Part shown: in pieces, positions 24,343 to 37,900 of the stretch
Position numbering within the stretch: the stretch's first letter is position 1
Layout of the letters: each line of letters begins with the position of its first letter
Source: Scalesia atractyloides
Taxonomy: Eukaryota; Streptophyta; Magnoliopsida; Asterales; Asteraceae
Assembly (NCBI GenBank): GCA_947069175.1
Contig: CAMTDV010000002.1
Coordinates: 10,904,988 to 10,968,987, forward strand
DNA: 64,000 bases
Direction: 5' to 3'
Translations under genes and position numbers: made by a program
Notes under the pieces: generated by a model
What the model was told of the DNA's origin: nothing
Database searches by the model: none
Seen by the model: only the letters and a program-made list of their open reading frames with translations

Positions 24343-24640
24343 TATACCGCTTTTTGTTTTATTATTGCTATTATTATTATATAATTTCTTTTTCACTTTT
24401 TGGCTTTTTGTTAGATTGTTTCTTCTTAGTTCTATTATAATTCATTGCCGCCTAAATCCTAATGGATTTCACTGTACGAATACAAAATTTACTATACCGC
24501 TTTTTGTTTTATTATTGCTATTATTATTATTATTATTATTTCTTTTTCACTTTTTGGCTTTTTGTTAGATTGTTTCTTCTTAGTTCTATTATTGCCGCCT
24601 AAATCCTAATGGATTTCACTGTACGAATACAAAATTTGAA
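24343..24640 (+). repeat. 150-bp tandem duplication
   Basis: 24343-24491 and 24493-24640 are nearly identical, each starting TATACCGCTTTTTG and ending near GAATACAAAATTT. They differ in the length of an internal TAT/ATT run and a short gap. The near identity implies a young duplication. Confidence 0.9.
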
Positions 24641-26317
24641 ATTCAAATAGTTGTACAATCTCGAAACGATACAATTGCTGATCACATCAAACTTGTCGGT
24701 GCGTTTTATAAATCAAAATGAAAACTAAATAATAATTTATATATTTTTTGCTTAATTAAAATAATGATTATTATAATAAGTTGAATTAATGTGTTGTATT
24801 ATGAAACCGCGTGGCTTTGGCGTTGCCGGTGGTTGTTTATATCATTCACGACTCATGAGTCACTACCCTCCGGCATGATCTTTCTTTTGCTGATTTTACT
24901 CTTTGTAAACTACTCGCGGTTCTGAGCGCGTGTGTACCACACCTGCTTCAGCAGCGTGTTGGTGTTTTTGGTGGTGAGTGTGTGGGTGACACGTTTTCAT
25001 GAGGCCTGCAATATTGGTTTTGGAATCTTGTAGGGTTAATAGTTTTTTATTTATTTATTTATTTATTTTTTTGTTTGTGATACTAGATAAGATAAATATA
25101 GGAAGTTTTTCAAAACATATGCTATATAAACGTAGCATTGGGGGTTGAAATATACATCCGGGATCCAATATTGTCACCCCTGTGTCACTATTGAAGGTAT
25201 TTACTATTTAGAGTTTAGACATGCAAGTAATATATTTGAGTACTTCTGTCAGAACATATGTGTATGTTAGTTGTTTTATTTTGGGCAAATTAAGTGAGGA
25301 TATAAGTGACTTTATCAAATTTTCTATTTTAGGTTAGGGGTGACATGGGTTGGTTTAGTTTGTTTTATTTGCTAAAACAGTACCAATAAGCAATCTATCT
25401 CTTTAGAATAATATGTTATCTATATAAAAATTATAGCAAAGCTTTTCTAGAGCATATTATATACATGTAACCTTAACCGGTCCATAAAAGAATCGGTTAT
25501 TAAAAAAGCCATAAGTGAAAGGCAGGTTTCTCAACTGGTTTGATTATTCCATTTTTCTCTCACCCATAATTGAGGTAATCTAATTATTTTATGTTTCATA
25601 TTTTTTTAGGAATCTAACTTTGATTTTCAACTTTTGTCAAAGTAACTAACTTTTAAAAACCTATTTAAAAGTAGATTACATTCAAACCTAAAAGGTAAAG
25701 TTTTTTTTACCTCCAATAAAAATTTTGTTATATTAAAATCTGGTTAAGTTTGTTGCGTTTTTTGTAGAATTTGATTTTAGTTTAATGTTTGCAAATAATA
25801 AATTGGTATTGAAGCTACACGTATTATAGTTTGATTGTATATTGCTGTCAATGTATTCCATACGGAGTTGAAAAGGTCCTTTGTTTGATTTTAGAAGAGT
25901 CAATTAATAATTCCTTAATGGACGGACTAATGGTTGCTTTATAATAAATACAAGTTATAAATGTTGACCATTACATTACTATACCAATGGAAAAGTCTTG
26001 CACGTATGACTTTTCTTATCTTAAACTCCATTGGATCCCCTACGTCCCTATACTTGAACAAGAATTATATGAATAACTTGAACCTAATTTTCACCATAAA
26101 ATCGGATTTATCTTTGTCTCGCATGCATCATAGACTTGTACTATACAATATGTTACTAGTTTACTACACATTATATTATTATTAGTACAAGTCTTGTATG
26201 CATGTGAGACAAAGGTAAGGCATAGAAAGCAGAACAATGGATCTAAGCTTCAACAAAATACTCTTTAACTGTACTTTAGAACAAAAAGTATGTCATTTTC
26301 TTATAATTACTATCTTC

Positions 26318-26726
26318 AGTGTTGTAAGAATTGCTAGGCGTTAGTCGGTTGTTGAGGTATGGACTAGCGATTAATCGGATTGAGATTTTTATATATTTTT
26401 TTTTCGAACAACGGCTATTGAGATTTTTATATGCAATCTTCTTTTTTTATATACACGCACACATTTGTATGTGTACTTTTTTTAGCAATACAAGTTTAAC
26501 CCCTCATCATAGACAAGATTAATCACCGAAATTTACAAGGTATGACTGGAAAATGGTCGGAATTTGGCCGAAATTTCCAATTTTTAGCTGATTAGGACCG
26601 CCTAGGGTCATCGTTGACCGTCTAGCGATTACTTTGCCGATTAGAGGAAAATTACTAGGTGAACCTCCAACTAGCGATTAATCGACGACTAATCAGATGC
26701 TAGTCGGGATTTGTACAACCATGACT
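26318..26726. mobile_element. MITE-like block with inverted ends
   Basis: The left end reads TGTTGTAAGAATTGCTAGGCG and the right end CTAGTCGGGATTTGTACAACCA, roughly reverse complements (GTTGTA...CTAG). Internally CTAGCGATTAATCG words repeat in both halves. Non-coding. Confidence 0.5.
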
Positions 26727-26805
26727 CTTGATGGATTTCTGTGTTAAATTCTTTCTTTTCTATTTTGAGATTTTCAGGCTATCTTATTAGGGACGAATAA
26801 GCAAA

Positions 26806-29632
26806 ATGGCATCGTCTTTGGTAAGTCGACCATCGTGTAAACATTGTATTATGTCGACCATTGTCTTTTACTAGTCTGATCATTTTCTCTAAAGCTGAAA
26901 GCAGTCGTTGCAAAAGAATAATCCCGGGGTGTAAGATGTTCTGTATTTATCTGTTTTCAGGCTAAGTCGAATAAGGGTTATAGGAGGTCGGAATCAAGAA
27001 ATAAACATTCATGGTGGTGGGATAGCCACATCAGTCCCAAAAACTCCAAATGGCTAGCCGAAAATGTCGAAGGTAAGCTACTAAAACGCAATTCTACATG
27101 ACATTCATGGTGTTCTACTAAAATTGAAATGTTTTTTCATCAAGTTAATTAACTGATTGAGTGTGTGATCAATTTACAAACATCACAACACTAATGCATA
27201 TCCATGGTCCATATAGAGCCCAAAGGCCCATAAACTTGTGTCTACATTGGGCTTGAAAGAAATTCTATAACTTACACTTTCAAAGAAGTTGTATAGTAGT
27301 TTTATTTTATTGGTTACTGAGCCAATTAATGGATGACACATGACATCCACTAACTTTCTTTTTTATTTGTCACTACAAGCTTATTTCTCTATATACAAAA
27401 ATCTTTTTTATTGATACGCACGTAATCATTATTGAACAAGTGTGGAATTACCCATAAAAGTTTTCACGGGTTTGGTACATATATGGTATTAGGCAATATC
27501 GACTTGATTACCTGAAATCGATTCCATGCTTGTTTACCCACATCGAACCTGAACATAGTAATATATTTTGTAATTTTAAAAGATATGATAAAAATAGCAA
27601 TTTGAAGTTGTTAGAAACTAAAAATTATCAAAGAAATATTATTAGAAGTGTAGGCGGTGTAGCTTTATATTTGATATTTCAAGTAGATTTTTTTACAAGG
27701 AATTTTCTTTAACAAATAATCAAATAGTTGATTTAACACAATGTTCCAAATCATGTTTGCCATGTTTCAAGGCATCACAGTTTACACGCTCCCTCATGAC
27801 TAGGGTCCCATGTTCCTCATTTTAAATCAAAACTAAGTTAAAATACCTTTTTGCCTTTTTTTATTATTTTTTCAAGAAAAAAAAGTAAGATTGCATCATT
27901 TAATTGCAAGTATTACCGACTATTCTAGTAGTCAAACACCACTCATAATAAAAAAATACTTTTTTAATTCCTTCTCATTGAAGTTGATCATATGTCCCAC
28001 TATTGGTTCCTTAGTGGCTGTCATAGTTGTTCCTACACTTTCTACTGATCTAATCAATTTGGGTCCCACTAAAATACTAAATTCTCTTTAATTCAAATAA
28101 TAACAATCCACTACAATCAATCTAAACCTTTACCAAATAATTCCAATGGCCAAAATTCTCAACACTAGACTCACTAAAGAGTTCTTGATTGCAGAAATGG
28201 ACCAAAGTGTCAAACGCATGCTTAAACTGATCGAAGAAGAAGGCGATTCATTCGCCAAAAAAGCCGAAATGTATTACCAGAAACGACCTTTACTCATATC
28301 GCACGTCGAAGAGTTCTACAGAATGTATCGGTCGTTAGCTGAACGGTACGATAACGTCACTGGTGAGTTGAGAAAAAATATTCCATCGGATCTTCAATCA
28401 CAAGGGTCGGGGATTTCGGATGTCGGGTCGGAACTGCCTGTGAATTTGAATTCTAACCGCGGGCCCGGTCGAGTACTCGGGCTGCGGGTTTCGATGTTTT
28501 TTTGAAGAGTGGAGAGAGTAGTTCAGATTTGGGAACGAAAGAAGGTGACGAAACGTCTACGTTGGATTCGGGAGTCGGAATCGGACGATTCGTCGGTTAA
28601 TAACTACTCGAGTGTATCGACGAACAGTGATCATAAAGGGTTGCGTAAGCGAATCGCGGAGTTGGAAAGTGAGCTTCAGATGCAACAAGAAAACAAGATC
28701 AAGTACGATGACATTGTTGAAGAATTACGCGTTCGAAATGAGAAACTGGAAACCGAGCTACGAAAGTATGAGTCGATGACACCGCGGTCTGATGACGTTA
28801 AAGAGGAAAGAATCCGGGCTCTCGAAGTTGATCTGAAAACGATGAGGGATAAGGTTAATGATTCGGAAGAAGAAGTGAAAAGATTACAATATGAACTTGA
28901 GAATAACGGGCCTTCGAGTAATCATTTACAAGAAAAACTTGTGTTGGCTCAGAAGAAATCTTGAGCTGGAAATCGAAACTCGAGAAAGAAAAACGAGAAG
29001 TGTTGAAGCTTCAAGATCGAATCTCAAGATACAAAACGAATTTATCGGAACGTGATCGGGAAATCAGGGCAATGAGAGAAACATTATCGAATGCGAACAA
29101 GACATTATCGGAAGAAAATATGCAGCTTCAAGAACAAGTTACAAAGCTTTTAAAAGAACGCGCGTTTTTAGACGATACGATAAAAGAATGGGATCTGCGG
29201 TGTCAGTTTTCGGATCAGGAACTCAGAAGGATAAAGATCATAAATGTCGAAATGGAAGGTGAAATCGAGAAGCTGAAGTGCGAGAAAAACAATCTTGTGG
29301 TCAAAGTCACCGAGCTCAAGCACGAGTTGAGTTCAAAAGACACTCAAATCGACGGATTAAGCCAGCACCTGGATGAATTACATTTAGAGCATATAGAGTT
29401 AGTCGACCGGATTTCAAGGTCAAACAAATCAATAGAAGAGTTGACTTCTAGAGGCGAAGAACTCGAGAAAGAAATATCGAGGCAACGGGAAGTGATTAAA
29501 GAAGGAGCCGAGGAGAAACGTGAAGTCATACGACAACTGTGTTTTTCACTCGAGCATTATAGAGATGGTTATCAAATGATGAGACAAGCTTTCCTGGGTC
29601 ATAATAAACGACACCCGGTGATGGCATCTTAG
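26806..29632 (+). CDS. NET4: NETWORKED-type (NET4-like) actin-binding coiled-coil protein
   Basis: Coding exons are 26806-26820, 26961-27072 and 28195-29632, with GT/AG introns. Exon 2 gives the NAB/KIP1 domain start HSWWWDSHISPKNSKWL, and exon 3 continues it (MDQSVKRMLKLIEE, YYQKRPLL, YRMYRSLAERYD). A long coiled coil (about residues 175-470) and a C-terminal IRQ-type motif (VIRQLCFSLEHYRDGY) follow. About 520 residues is normal for NET4. Family members bind F-actin through NAB and reach the tonoplast through Rab7-class GTPases by the IRQ region. Three single-base frame breaks lie in exon 3 near 28470, 28571 and 28952; the first two compensate. All else is conserved, so consensus errors are as likely as decay. 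The chance in-frame ATG at 28146 is in intron 2. Confidence 0.85.
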
Positions 29633-30605
29633 GATTAAACTAAACGAGTCGGTGCAAGATGATCATCGGGTTTTAATAGCTAATAAGCGACACTGATCGT
29701 TTACGTAAGTTAATAATCATCTGGTGGTAGTCTTTTCTTGGTTTTTGCTTCCGTTGGTATTGTTTTGAGTGTGTAAGTAAAGGCTTGAATGTGTTGATAG
29801 ATTTGTGGTCTGTCAATGTTTAATCTTTAATATATGCTTTTGTTTTGTTGATCATGTCTATGGTAAGTTTCTGGTCGGTTTCATCTATGGCTGGTTTTGT
29901 TTTACCGGTTATTATTGTTATTCGCGGTAATAAACTTGTTTTGGTTTACGATTTATACTAAAAACTGTTGTATGTTTTAATAAATCAAAGCGACCATATT
30001 GCTCAAATAAATCAAACCGGTTTATGCTATGGCTTTTCAAGACCAGTGTTTGATTTATCAGAACACACTTCAGTTTTATATTAATGTATGATACTTGAAA
30101 TTGTCTTAACACACTTCATTTATCAAAAACTGGTCGTGAAAAGCCGAAAAGGTAATGTATGATACTTGATATTCTTGCTCCTTTACGTGTTTAAGATATG
30201 ATGCCAAGTAACAATACTTTACACTACCAACAAGCAATCTAAATGTTACCACTCAAACCATTGGTAAATCATGAAAATTAGTACACTTTACGAATTAGTG
30301 GTGGATCTAACCTGAAAATTCAGGAGCATACAAATTTTCTTTTTTTCTTTTTTTTTTATCAAAGGTATCCTTTGTATAAAACCGAAAAAAATTATACTAC
30401 GAGAGCGGTATGAAGACAAAGTTGAGGAGTAGCTTGTGCTCCTAATACAGTAGCTCCGCCCTGCTTTATGCATTATTATCAAAATAAAGTTGTTTAATTA
30501 TGCCAGACAAATACTATAAATATCTAGAATTGAATCAAAACCCCATTATAAAAGACCCTTGAAGAGATAATTCTGATTTGAAAGATTATCCATAAAGTTA
30601 GCATG
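29633..30605. other. 3' flank of NET4-type gene, MITE-like block
   Basis: 29633-29880 is probably 3'UTR, with AATAAT/TTTAATATATG words. 30290-30470 has ends GTGGTGGATCTAACC and GTAGCTCCGCCCTGC, a MITE-like pair. No gene. Confidence 0.4.
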
Positions 30606-30854
30606 TGTTAAAGATAATTCAAGTTAGTTAGAGATAAAATTAGTTTGAATTATTTGTTTATTAGATAGGTTTATATTAATAGAGTTTGAGTCGGGTTAGG
30701 AACAGAATGAGTTTTAGTATAAATAGAGGTTTAGGGTTATTGTAATTAAAGTGCTTTAATTGATAAATAATAAAAGAGTCGAACAAAGTTTGTATTCAAG
30801 TATAAATGCAGTTGTTAGTGTTTTCGTGTTCGATTAAGGGCCTGATTTCCAACA
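30606..30854 (+). repeat. Short copia-like LTR fragment
   Basis: Runs from TGTTAAAGATAATTC to TTTCCAACA, with a TATA-like AGTATAAATAG inside. No matching target duplication. A diverged inverted copy lies at about 62490-62720, sharing GAGTTTGAGTCGGGTTAGG and the TATA region. Probably a solo LTR of a low-copy family. Confidence 0.6.
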
Positions 30855-31953
30855 ACCCATCTCTCATATAACGGTTTAACTGAAAACCCCTCTAAACCGA
30901 ACTAAAGAATCTAATTTTAACAGAGGTATCTTACAAAAATAAAAAAATAATAATAAAAAAATCTTACAAGTTTTTGTATGGGACTGGACGAAAAAACAGA
31001 AGATGACTAGAGAGAACAAAGCCTAATAATGAAGTTGCATGTATCTGGCCATTTGAACAAAAATAAATAATTTTTTTTATTACAGGTAGGAGTGAGTCGT
31101 TATATGCTTTAACTCACATTTTGGCTTTACAAAAAAGATCCTACAAACGGTGCATTAAACCATGCTATGTCTTATTTTTTTAATAAAACGACTTTTGAGA
31201 TTGTAATATAAAAAAGGTTAATTTTATTTGTCACACTTCTTTTACAACTACTACAGGCCATACTGTTTTATAATGGTTTTTGCAAGTGTGACCTTTCTTC
31301 TATACAACGATGTTGCACTTTTTACAGCTATAAACCACCTTTGATTTTTGTTTATTTCCCTTTATTTGCTTTTGGTGATTTTACCATGACATAACCTAAA
31401 TGGCTAAATCAAGTTCAACTCATTTATAAACTACATAATTCATCGAAGGCCAAACATCACCACCACCTTTCTTTGAGGAGGAATCCCAAAACTCGGCCTC
31501 CCTATAAAATGTTACAAGCGTCACAATGTAATCTCTTGACCATAACATATTCGATTTCAGCATGTCCAAAAAGGCTATTATATCACACACGCTTATTTCA
31601 AAAAGCAATAAACAAAGTTTTAATAAGAAATTGTCAAGAGTAACCTCGCCATATAAGCTCCTTTTAAAGCCTACTATTTCACGCGCGCTTATTTTACAAT
31701 AAAATAAACAAACAGTTTAAATAAGCAATCCCTGCTATATGAAAAACAAAAGTGAAAGAGACTGAATTATATTCTAAAAATAACAATTTAATTCAAGTTA
31801 TACACAACCTAGAGTCTCATCTCATCTACCAGCCTGTACATTTTATTTTATCATATTTGAATAATAAGACCAAAAACATATTTCCTTTTTGTTTATCATT
31901 TTTTTTTTGAAATCTTAGGGGTATGGGTTTAAAGTCAAACCTTTTGTAGTGTT
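30855..31953. other. Intergenic between convergent genes
   Basis: AT-rich, no recognisable gene. A 62-codon minus-strand ORF (31420-31608) has ordinary amino-acid composition but no motif I know. Confidence 0.4.
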
Positions 31954-34900
31954 TTAATCATCCCAAGCATCATCAGCAGAACCCTCTTTTTTGATCATTG
32001 CAGGGGCAATCATGTACCTGTACTTATCCTCAACATTTATCGATGTCGGTGGAAGTTTTGATTGTGCAATCCTCGCTTCTTTCTGTGCTGCTGCCGCTTC
32101 CCTCTCCTTCCTTCTAGCAACCTACATATTACATGTGCTTATGTTTTTATCTCTAGCGGGCCAAACATGCAAAATCAAAATACTAGCTGAAACTGAAACA
32201 GGCTAGACGGGTTAACAGTCTTGATCAAAATAAGGGGATATGTTAGAACTTTTACCACTTTGACTCGTTGGACTCAAAAAAAAATTAATCGACCCATTTG
32301 GGTTGAATTGCCACATCTATGCACCACAAAGGTCTAGAATGACTAATCTATACTATATAATGGGAGGACATATGTCATTCATTGGGGACATTTATTTTTT
32401 TGTTTTCCCGCCTCTCTCTTCTACTTAGTTATAGATACTCTTTTTTGTTAATAATAGTTACCATATCATTAACCAAATGAATTCAATATAAAATTAATTA
32501 TTGATTTTTTAAATAAACTTATTCTTTCACTTAAAAGCTTCACCAAGTTCAAAATTATGTTGGTTAAAATATTAAACAAAACGAACAAATAATATAATGA
32601 TAATTGTTTTTGTGCGTGATTTCTAAAAAAATTCAAATATTTAATGTGATTGGATGGTAAAAATAATAAAAATACAATATGTTAAATACTAAAAAATAGG
32701 TGGTACTAGAAAATCAAAGTTAACACACAGTTGAAAGAAATTAGTTATCAAATATTAGTTGACAAAATTTATAATTGTTTTAGATACATATCTTGACGAC
32801 TGTATATGTTAACAAATTACATTATATTTTATTTTGTTAGTATAATACACGGGTTTATACAACCGTGCAATGCATATGTTTTTTTTTTCTAAAACATAAC
32901 CTTTTTTATTACTAATTATATGAAATTACCTTTACCAACCCGTGTGACACGCGGGATTGTAACCTAGTCAAAATATATAAAGAAGGAAGTACCTTGCCGG
33001 TGGCGAAAGCCACAGTATTCCCAGATTGAACATCTGCTATTGCCTTCCTTATTTGTGATACAAGGAACTAAAAGAGAGATTTATTGACAAGAAAGAATAA
33101 TTATCAGTAACGAGTAAATTACTAAAAGGGCATTGAGCTTCACTAAGAAAAGTGTGTTCCGGGTCGGGTAACGAGTCAAAACGAGTTTTTTAGTACGTTT
33201 TGGGTCGTGTTGTCCCGCAAACATTTTGATCCGTTTCTTAAAATTCTTCATAAATAATGGATACGTGTTAACTATGAAAACAAAAACGTGCCTATGACAA
33301 CAAAAGCTAAATACTTTTGATAAAAAGTTTTTGGGAGATTGTATGCATTATAGACTTTGAACGAACTCCGACCCACAAGTCCCACATTTTGTTTTTGGTT
33401 AGTAGACAAACATTTGTCTTGAAGTTTTATGTTTGGTCAAATGTTGAAATAATAATGGTCATATGGAATAAAAGGAAAAGGTTAAGAAAAAAGAAACCAT
33501 ATCACGATCTGTATAAAATGAAGTAGCTCGCCCGTTGATCCCGCACGACCTGTCCTTCCAATTCGGTGCACATAGTCCTCCATTGTCTGAGATCAAAACA
33601 ATAAGAAAAGATACAAAGAAAAAAAAGTCACCCGTAAATTAGGGGTCAAGTAGTCCGTTTTTAAGTAAAATAGAATCAAGTATATATTTTTAACCTAATT
33701 TGACAAGACTTTCCCATGTCACACCCTTTTATCACAAAAAAATATTACTTTTTAGTCATATTATCTATTAATCTCCAAAACAGTTGGAATTTACCAAAAG
33801 TTTATACAGTCAATTATCTGATTGATACAACATTAAACAGCAAAAAATACATACTCAAAACCATTCAGGAATCCACTATGTTATTTGATTCTGGTTATTG
33901 AATAACATCGCGTATAGGGCTGCAAATGTACCGGACGTTCAGTGAACCGTTCGGCAAGAAGTTCGTTTGTGTTCGCTCGTTTATTAAACGAACGAACACA
34001 CACAAGAAATTGTCTTCGTTTAGTTAAATGAACGAACATGAACAGATGGCACGTTCGCTCATTTATGTTCATGAATGTTCGGTAGCGTGCTCGTTAATGT
34101 TCATTTGTGTTTGATAGCTTCTTATTGTTTTTAGTTTTTAATTTTTAATTTTATTTAAATACTTCAAAATTCCGACAAGTAAAATATTTAACAAGTATCG
34201 ATGTATTATATATCATGTTCATGAACACTTGCTTGTGTTCGTTTGTTTCCATTTGTGTTTATGAACGTTCATTTGCGTGTGTTGCCTAAAATTAACAAAC
34301 GAACGTGAACATAAAATCTTGTTCGGTAAGTGTTCATCAACAATTCGTGAACACATATATTTCCTTAAGAAACGAACACAAACATGGTCTTGTTCGTGTT
34401 AGTTCAGTTCGTTTGCATCCCTATTCGCATAATCAAAATTCCTGAACACATATATCACAACATTGTCAAGATTTTTACTTCACATCTCAAGTTATCTAGT
34501 AAAAATACCTTTGGAAGGTCCAGGTTAACTACATGAGCAACTCCTGTAACATCTAGGCCCCGAGATGCAACATCAGTAGCAACCTGAAAATCGGAGTGCA
34601 AGACGGGAAGAAAATTCAATATTTTAAGTTTCAAATACTTTAATTAAATATAACAAGCTTTCTGAGATACCAAGATATTAGTGGGACCGTGTCTAAAATC
34701 ACGCAGGGCACCTTCTCTTTCACTTTGAGTTCGACCTCCATGGAGAGCAACCGCATTTAGACCTTGAGCCACCAAAGCTTCAGCAACTTCATCACACCTT
34801 GTCTACGTGAACAACATTGATTAAAATTGTTAGGTGTTAAGTTGCAGACTTAAGTTTTAATTTGAAAAAAGAAAAATATGCGTTTACGGTTTACCACAGT

Positions 34901-37900
34901 TAATAACTGCCGGTGTTATTGAGATAAATGAAATTAAATATAAGAAATATATCATGTAAAGAATATATGGACACCTTTCGTTCCACAAATACAATTGTTA
35001 AGGGAAAACGGTGATCTAAGTTTTCAGCTAGTGCAGCCTCCTCAACAAGTAATGATAGCAGTCGATCAATCTGAAAAAAAAATGTATATTGAAATTACCA
35101 GGAAATTAACATAACCAGTAAAAAAAACACCAGAAAGTGATGACTGTGTAATTCAGGTAATACAATTATGAAGTAAATAATTAAAGTAATACATAAAATC
35201 TTAAACTACTGAAATTTGTAAAGCTGAAGTAACTTCTGGCATACCTTTTCGTTTTCGGTAATTTTCTCTAAGGTTTGGGATACGTTCTCTGTAGGGCTGC
35301 TAACCTTTCCAACCTTCACTTGTACTGGATTTGTCAAATATTCCTAAAGTTGTATAACATAAGAAGTAATTATATTCATTTACACAATAATATAATATTT
35401 TGTAACTCAACTGTAGCTGTCAAGTGCTAGCTCTGTGAAAATATAAGATAAATCGCAATACCTAGAAAGGTAACAATTTTAAGTTCATTGCATTTAGAAC
35501 AAAAAATCTAATGTCATCTTGATTAATAAGACATATCCCGATTATGAAATTAACAACAAAAGAATATGGAATCAGATAAACCTGTGCTAGTGCTTCAATC
35601 TCCACTGGCATAGTTGCACTGAACAACAGTGTTTGATGCTTTTCTGGAAGATTATGCATTACCTAAAACAGGTGAAAAGCAAACACAATGTTGATTAATT
35701 TAACAGCTTACATGAATATGAAAATGCAGATAATCTTGACATTATTTAGCTATTAATCATAAGCAAAACCAAAAGAAATGTATATATGTATATATCTGCT
35801 TGTATTTGTATATTTTTAAAGCTATATATTAGTTTTAGAAGAAAATTGTAGTACTTATTCCACCAAAAGAAGGAACTTCATGATAGTGCATATATACACA
35901 CATCCAAATTCGCATAATTAGAAGCATGTTCACTAAACATTAGAAACCAAATAATAATAAGAATAAATTACAAAAAAAAACCTACTTTATGTTTGCAAAC
36001 CCTTGTACATTATGTCCTTTATCCCTAACTTAGTTAGTTTTCATGGTTAAATCTGACCAAGTGGACATTAGTATTTGTAGTAAAATGACCAAAATACCCT
36101 CGTGTGGACATAACTGAGTTAGAGCCAAAGGACATAAGCTGCAAGGGTTTGCAAACTTAAAGTAGGTTTTCTGTAATTATTGAAGGTAACGGACATACTT
36201 TGCAATCTGGTGTAAACATACAGACGTTTTTGTAACTTACTCTAATAATAATACGCTGATTATAGGAATTTAGCGTTGACATAAAGAAAAACAATTTACC
36301 TCTCTTATTTGAGGTTCAAAACCCATATCAAGCATTCTATCTGCTTCATCCAGAACAACATATGAAATCCGTGAAAGAGACGTGTTTCCTTGTTGTAAAT
36401 GATCAATAAATCTTCCAGGAGTAGCAACCACAATTTCAACTCCAGCCCGAAGCTCAGACCTCTGTTAGCCATACATAAATTATTAACTTATGTTATACCT
36501 ATCAAAACCAACAATTGCCCTCTTGATGAAGCATCAATTCAATATCAATCACCTGCTCAGAAATGTTTGTTCCACCAACAACGATTGCAGTTCTGAAATT
36601 CACCAACGATTGACTGAAAGCCTTCACCTGTGATGATCCCATGAAACAGGTGAACCTCATGTTTTGAATATGAATATAATATCATCATAGCTATACATCT
36701 AACTATCTCAGATAATACAACTTTAATATTAACAATCGACTTTGTGTATACAAAATTTTGCAATCTTATATGAAGAGTTATAAAAATTGACATAGTTCAT
36801 GATGTAAAGAGTGTAATATGCATGTTAACATATTGTACAAACTTGGTTTTAAAATGTGTGATGCGCTCCGAGGCGTTTTGATCCCAAAAGCCGATGCACA
36901 ATGCGTGATGCACGCGCATCACGTATGTGAGCGTTTGTTATTTAAAAAGATATTTATAGATAATATTTTAACTTGTTAACCTGAAACACTAAAAATTTAG
37001 AGATTAAAAATAAATAAATACAACAAAATAGCTCTAGTACCATGAAAGAAGTTCAATACAACCAAAATAAGCCTTGAACTCTTAAGTGTAAAAGTAGTCT
37101 ATGCAAAAGTTACAAGTAATCTATATAGGAACTCATTTAACAACTTCAAATCATACACGTCAAAACAAAAGTGTGAATAGTAGTCACATTGAATTCTTCA
37201 AATCATACACGTGTAAAATACATATTGGCTGTAAACGAACTATGGAAAACATTACCTCTTTCTCAATCTGTTGTGCAAGCTCTCTAGTGGGAGCCAGCAC
37301 TAGTGCCAACGGACCATCTCCACGTCGAACAGAAGGCTGAGCTATACAATGCTGGAGACATTAAAAAAAAGTAAACGTAAGAACTTATGAAAAGGTAACT
37401 AATTAGAGTGTTTTGTATAACTATATGAGCGTATTACATGAATCAGTACCTGTATCATGGGTATTGTGAAAGCAGCAGTTTTGCCACTGCCTGTTTCTGC
37501 ACAGCCTAAAAGATCCCTACCGCTTAAAGCAACAGGCATTGCCTGTGCCTGAATAGAAGTAGGTGCCGTGTATTCATGAATTGCAATATCCTTCATAATA
37601 CTCGAGTCCAAGCACTGCACGTGTGGAAGAAATTGCATTGAACAATTCGGTAGCGATTAACTATTAACCCAGTAATTCATCATATGTAACAGAAAAGTAT
37701 ATGGCGTACAAAATGCGGTTACCATGTCTGTAAACGATTCGATTGGCGCAGGTGCGGGAGGAGAGTCAGAAGTGACAGCAACATCAACATTGAGACGTAA
37801 TCTGACCTCTTCTATCTGTAGGTAATGGAAACACATTATAATAAACTGATTGGCAATCTTCATTTGTTTCACCTTAGTTATATTCGAATAGATGTTTCAA

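Larger units (their letters stand above)
23431..26777 (+). other. Upstream region and likely 5'UTR intron of the NET4-type gene
   Basis: 23600-24060 is pyrimidine-rich with many TCATCTTC words and resembles a plant promoter/5'UTR. A plausible donor (CCAG/GTAAAC) lies at 24062-24072, and the acceptor TTTTCAG ends at 26777 just before the coding exon, so a 5'UTR intron of about 2.7 kb is possible. Inside are a (TTC)n microsatellite at 24104-24134, a 150-bp tandem duplication (24343-24640), an imperfect hairpin (26110-26217) and a MITE-like block (26318-26726). Confidence 0.45.

Noticed and set aside
24201..24568. Leu/Tyr/Phe-rich ORFs that mimic membrane proteins
   Set aside because: T-rich intronic/UTR sequence within a recent tandem duplication.
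28146..28194. ATG and open frame before NET4 exon 3
   Set aside because: It is intron 2 read through by chance; the AG acceptor at 28193-28194 and family alignment place the exon start at 28195.
31420..31608. 62-codon minus-strand ORF
   Set aside because: No motif, no splice partners, too short to support.
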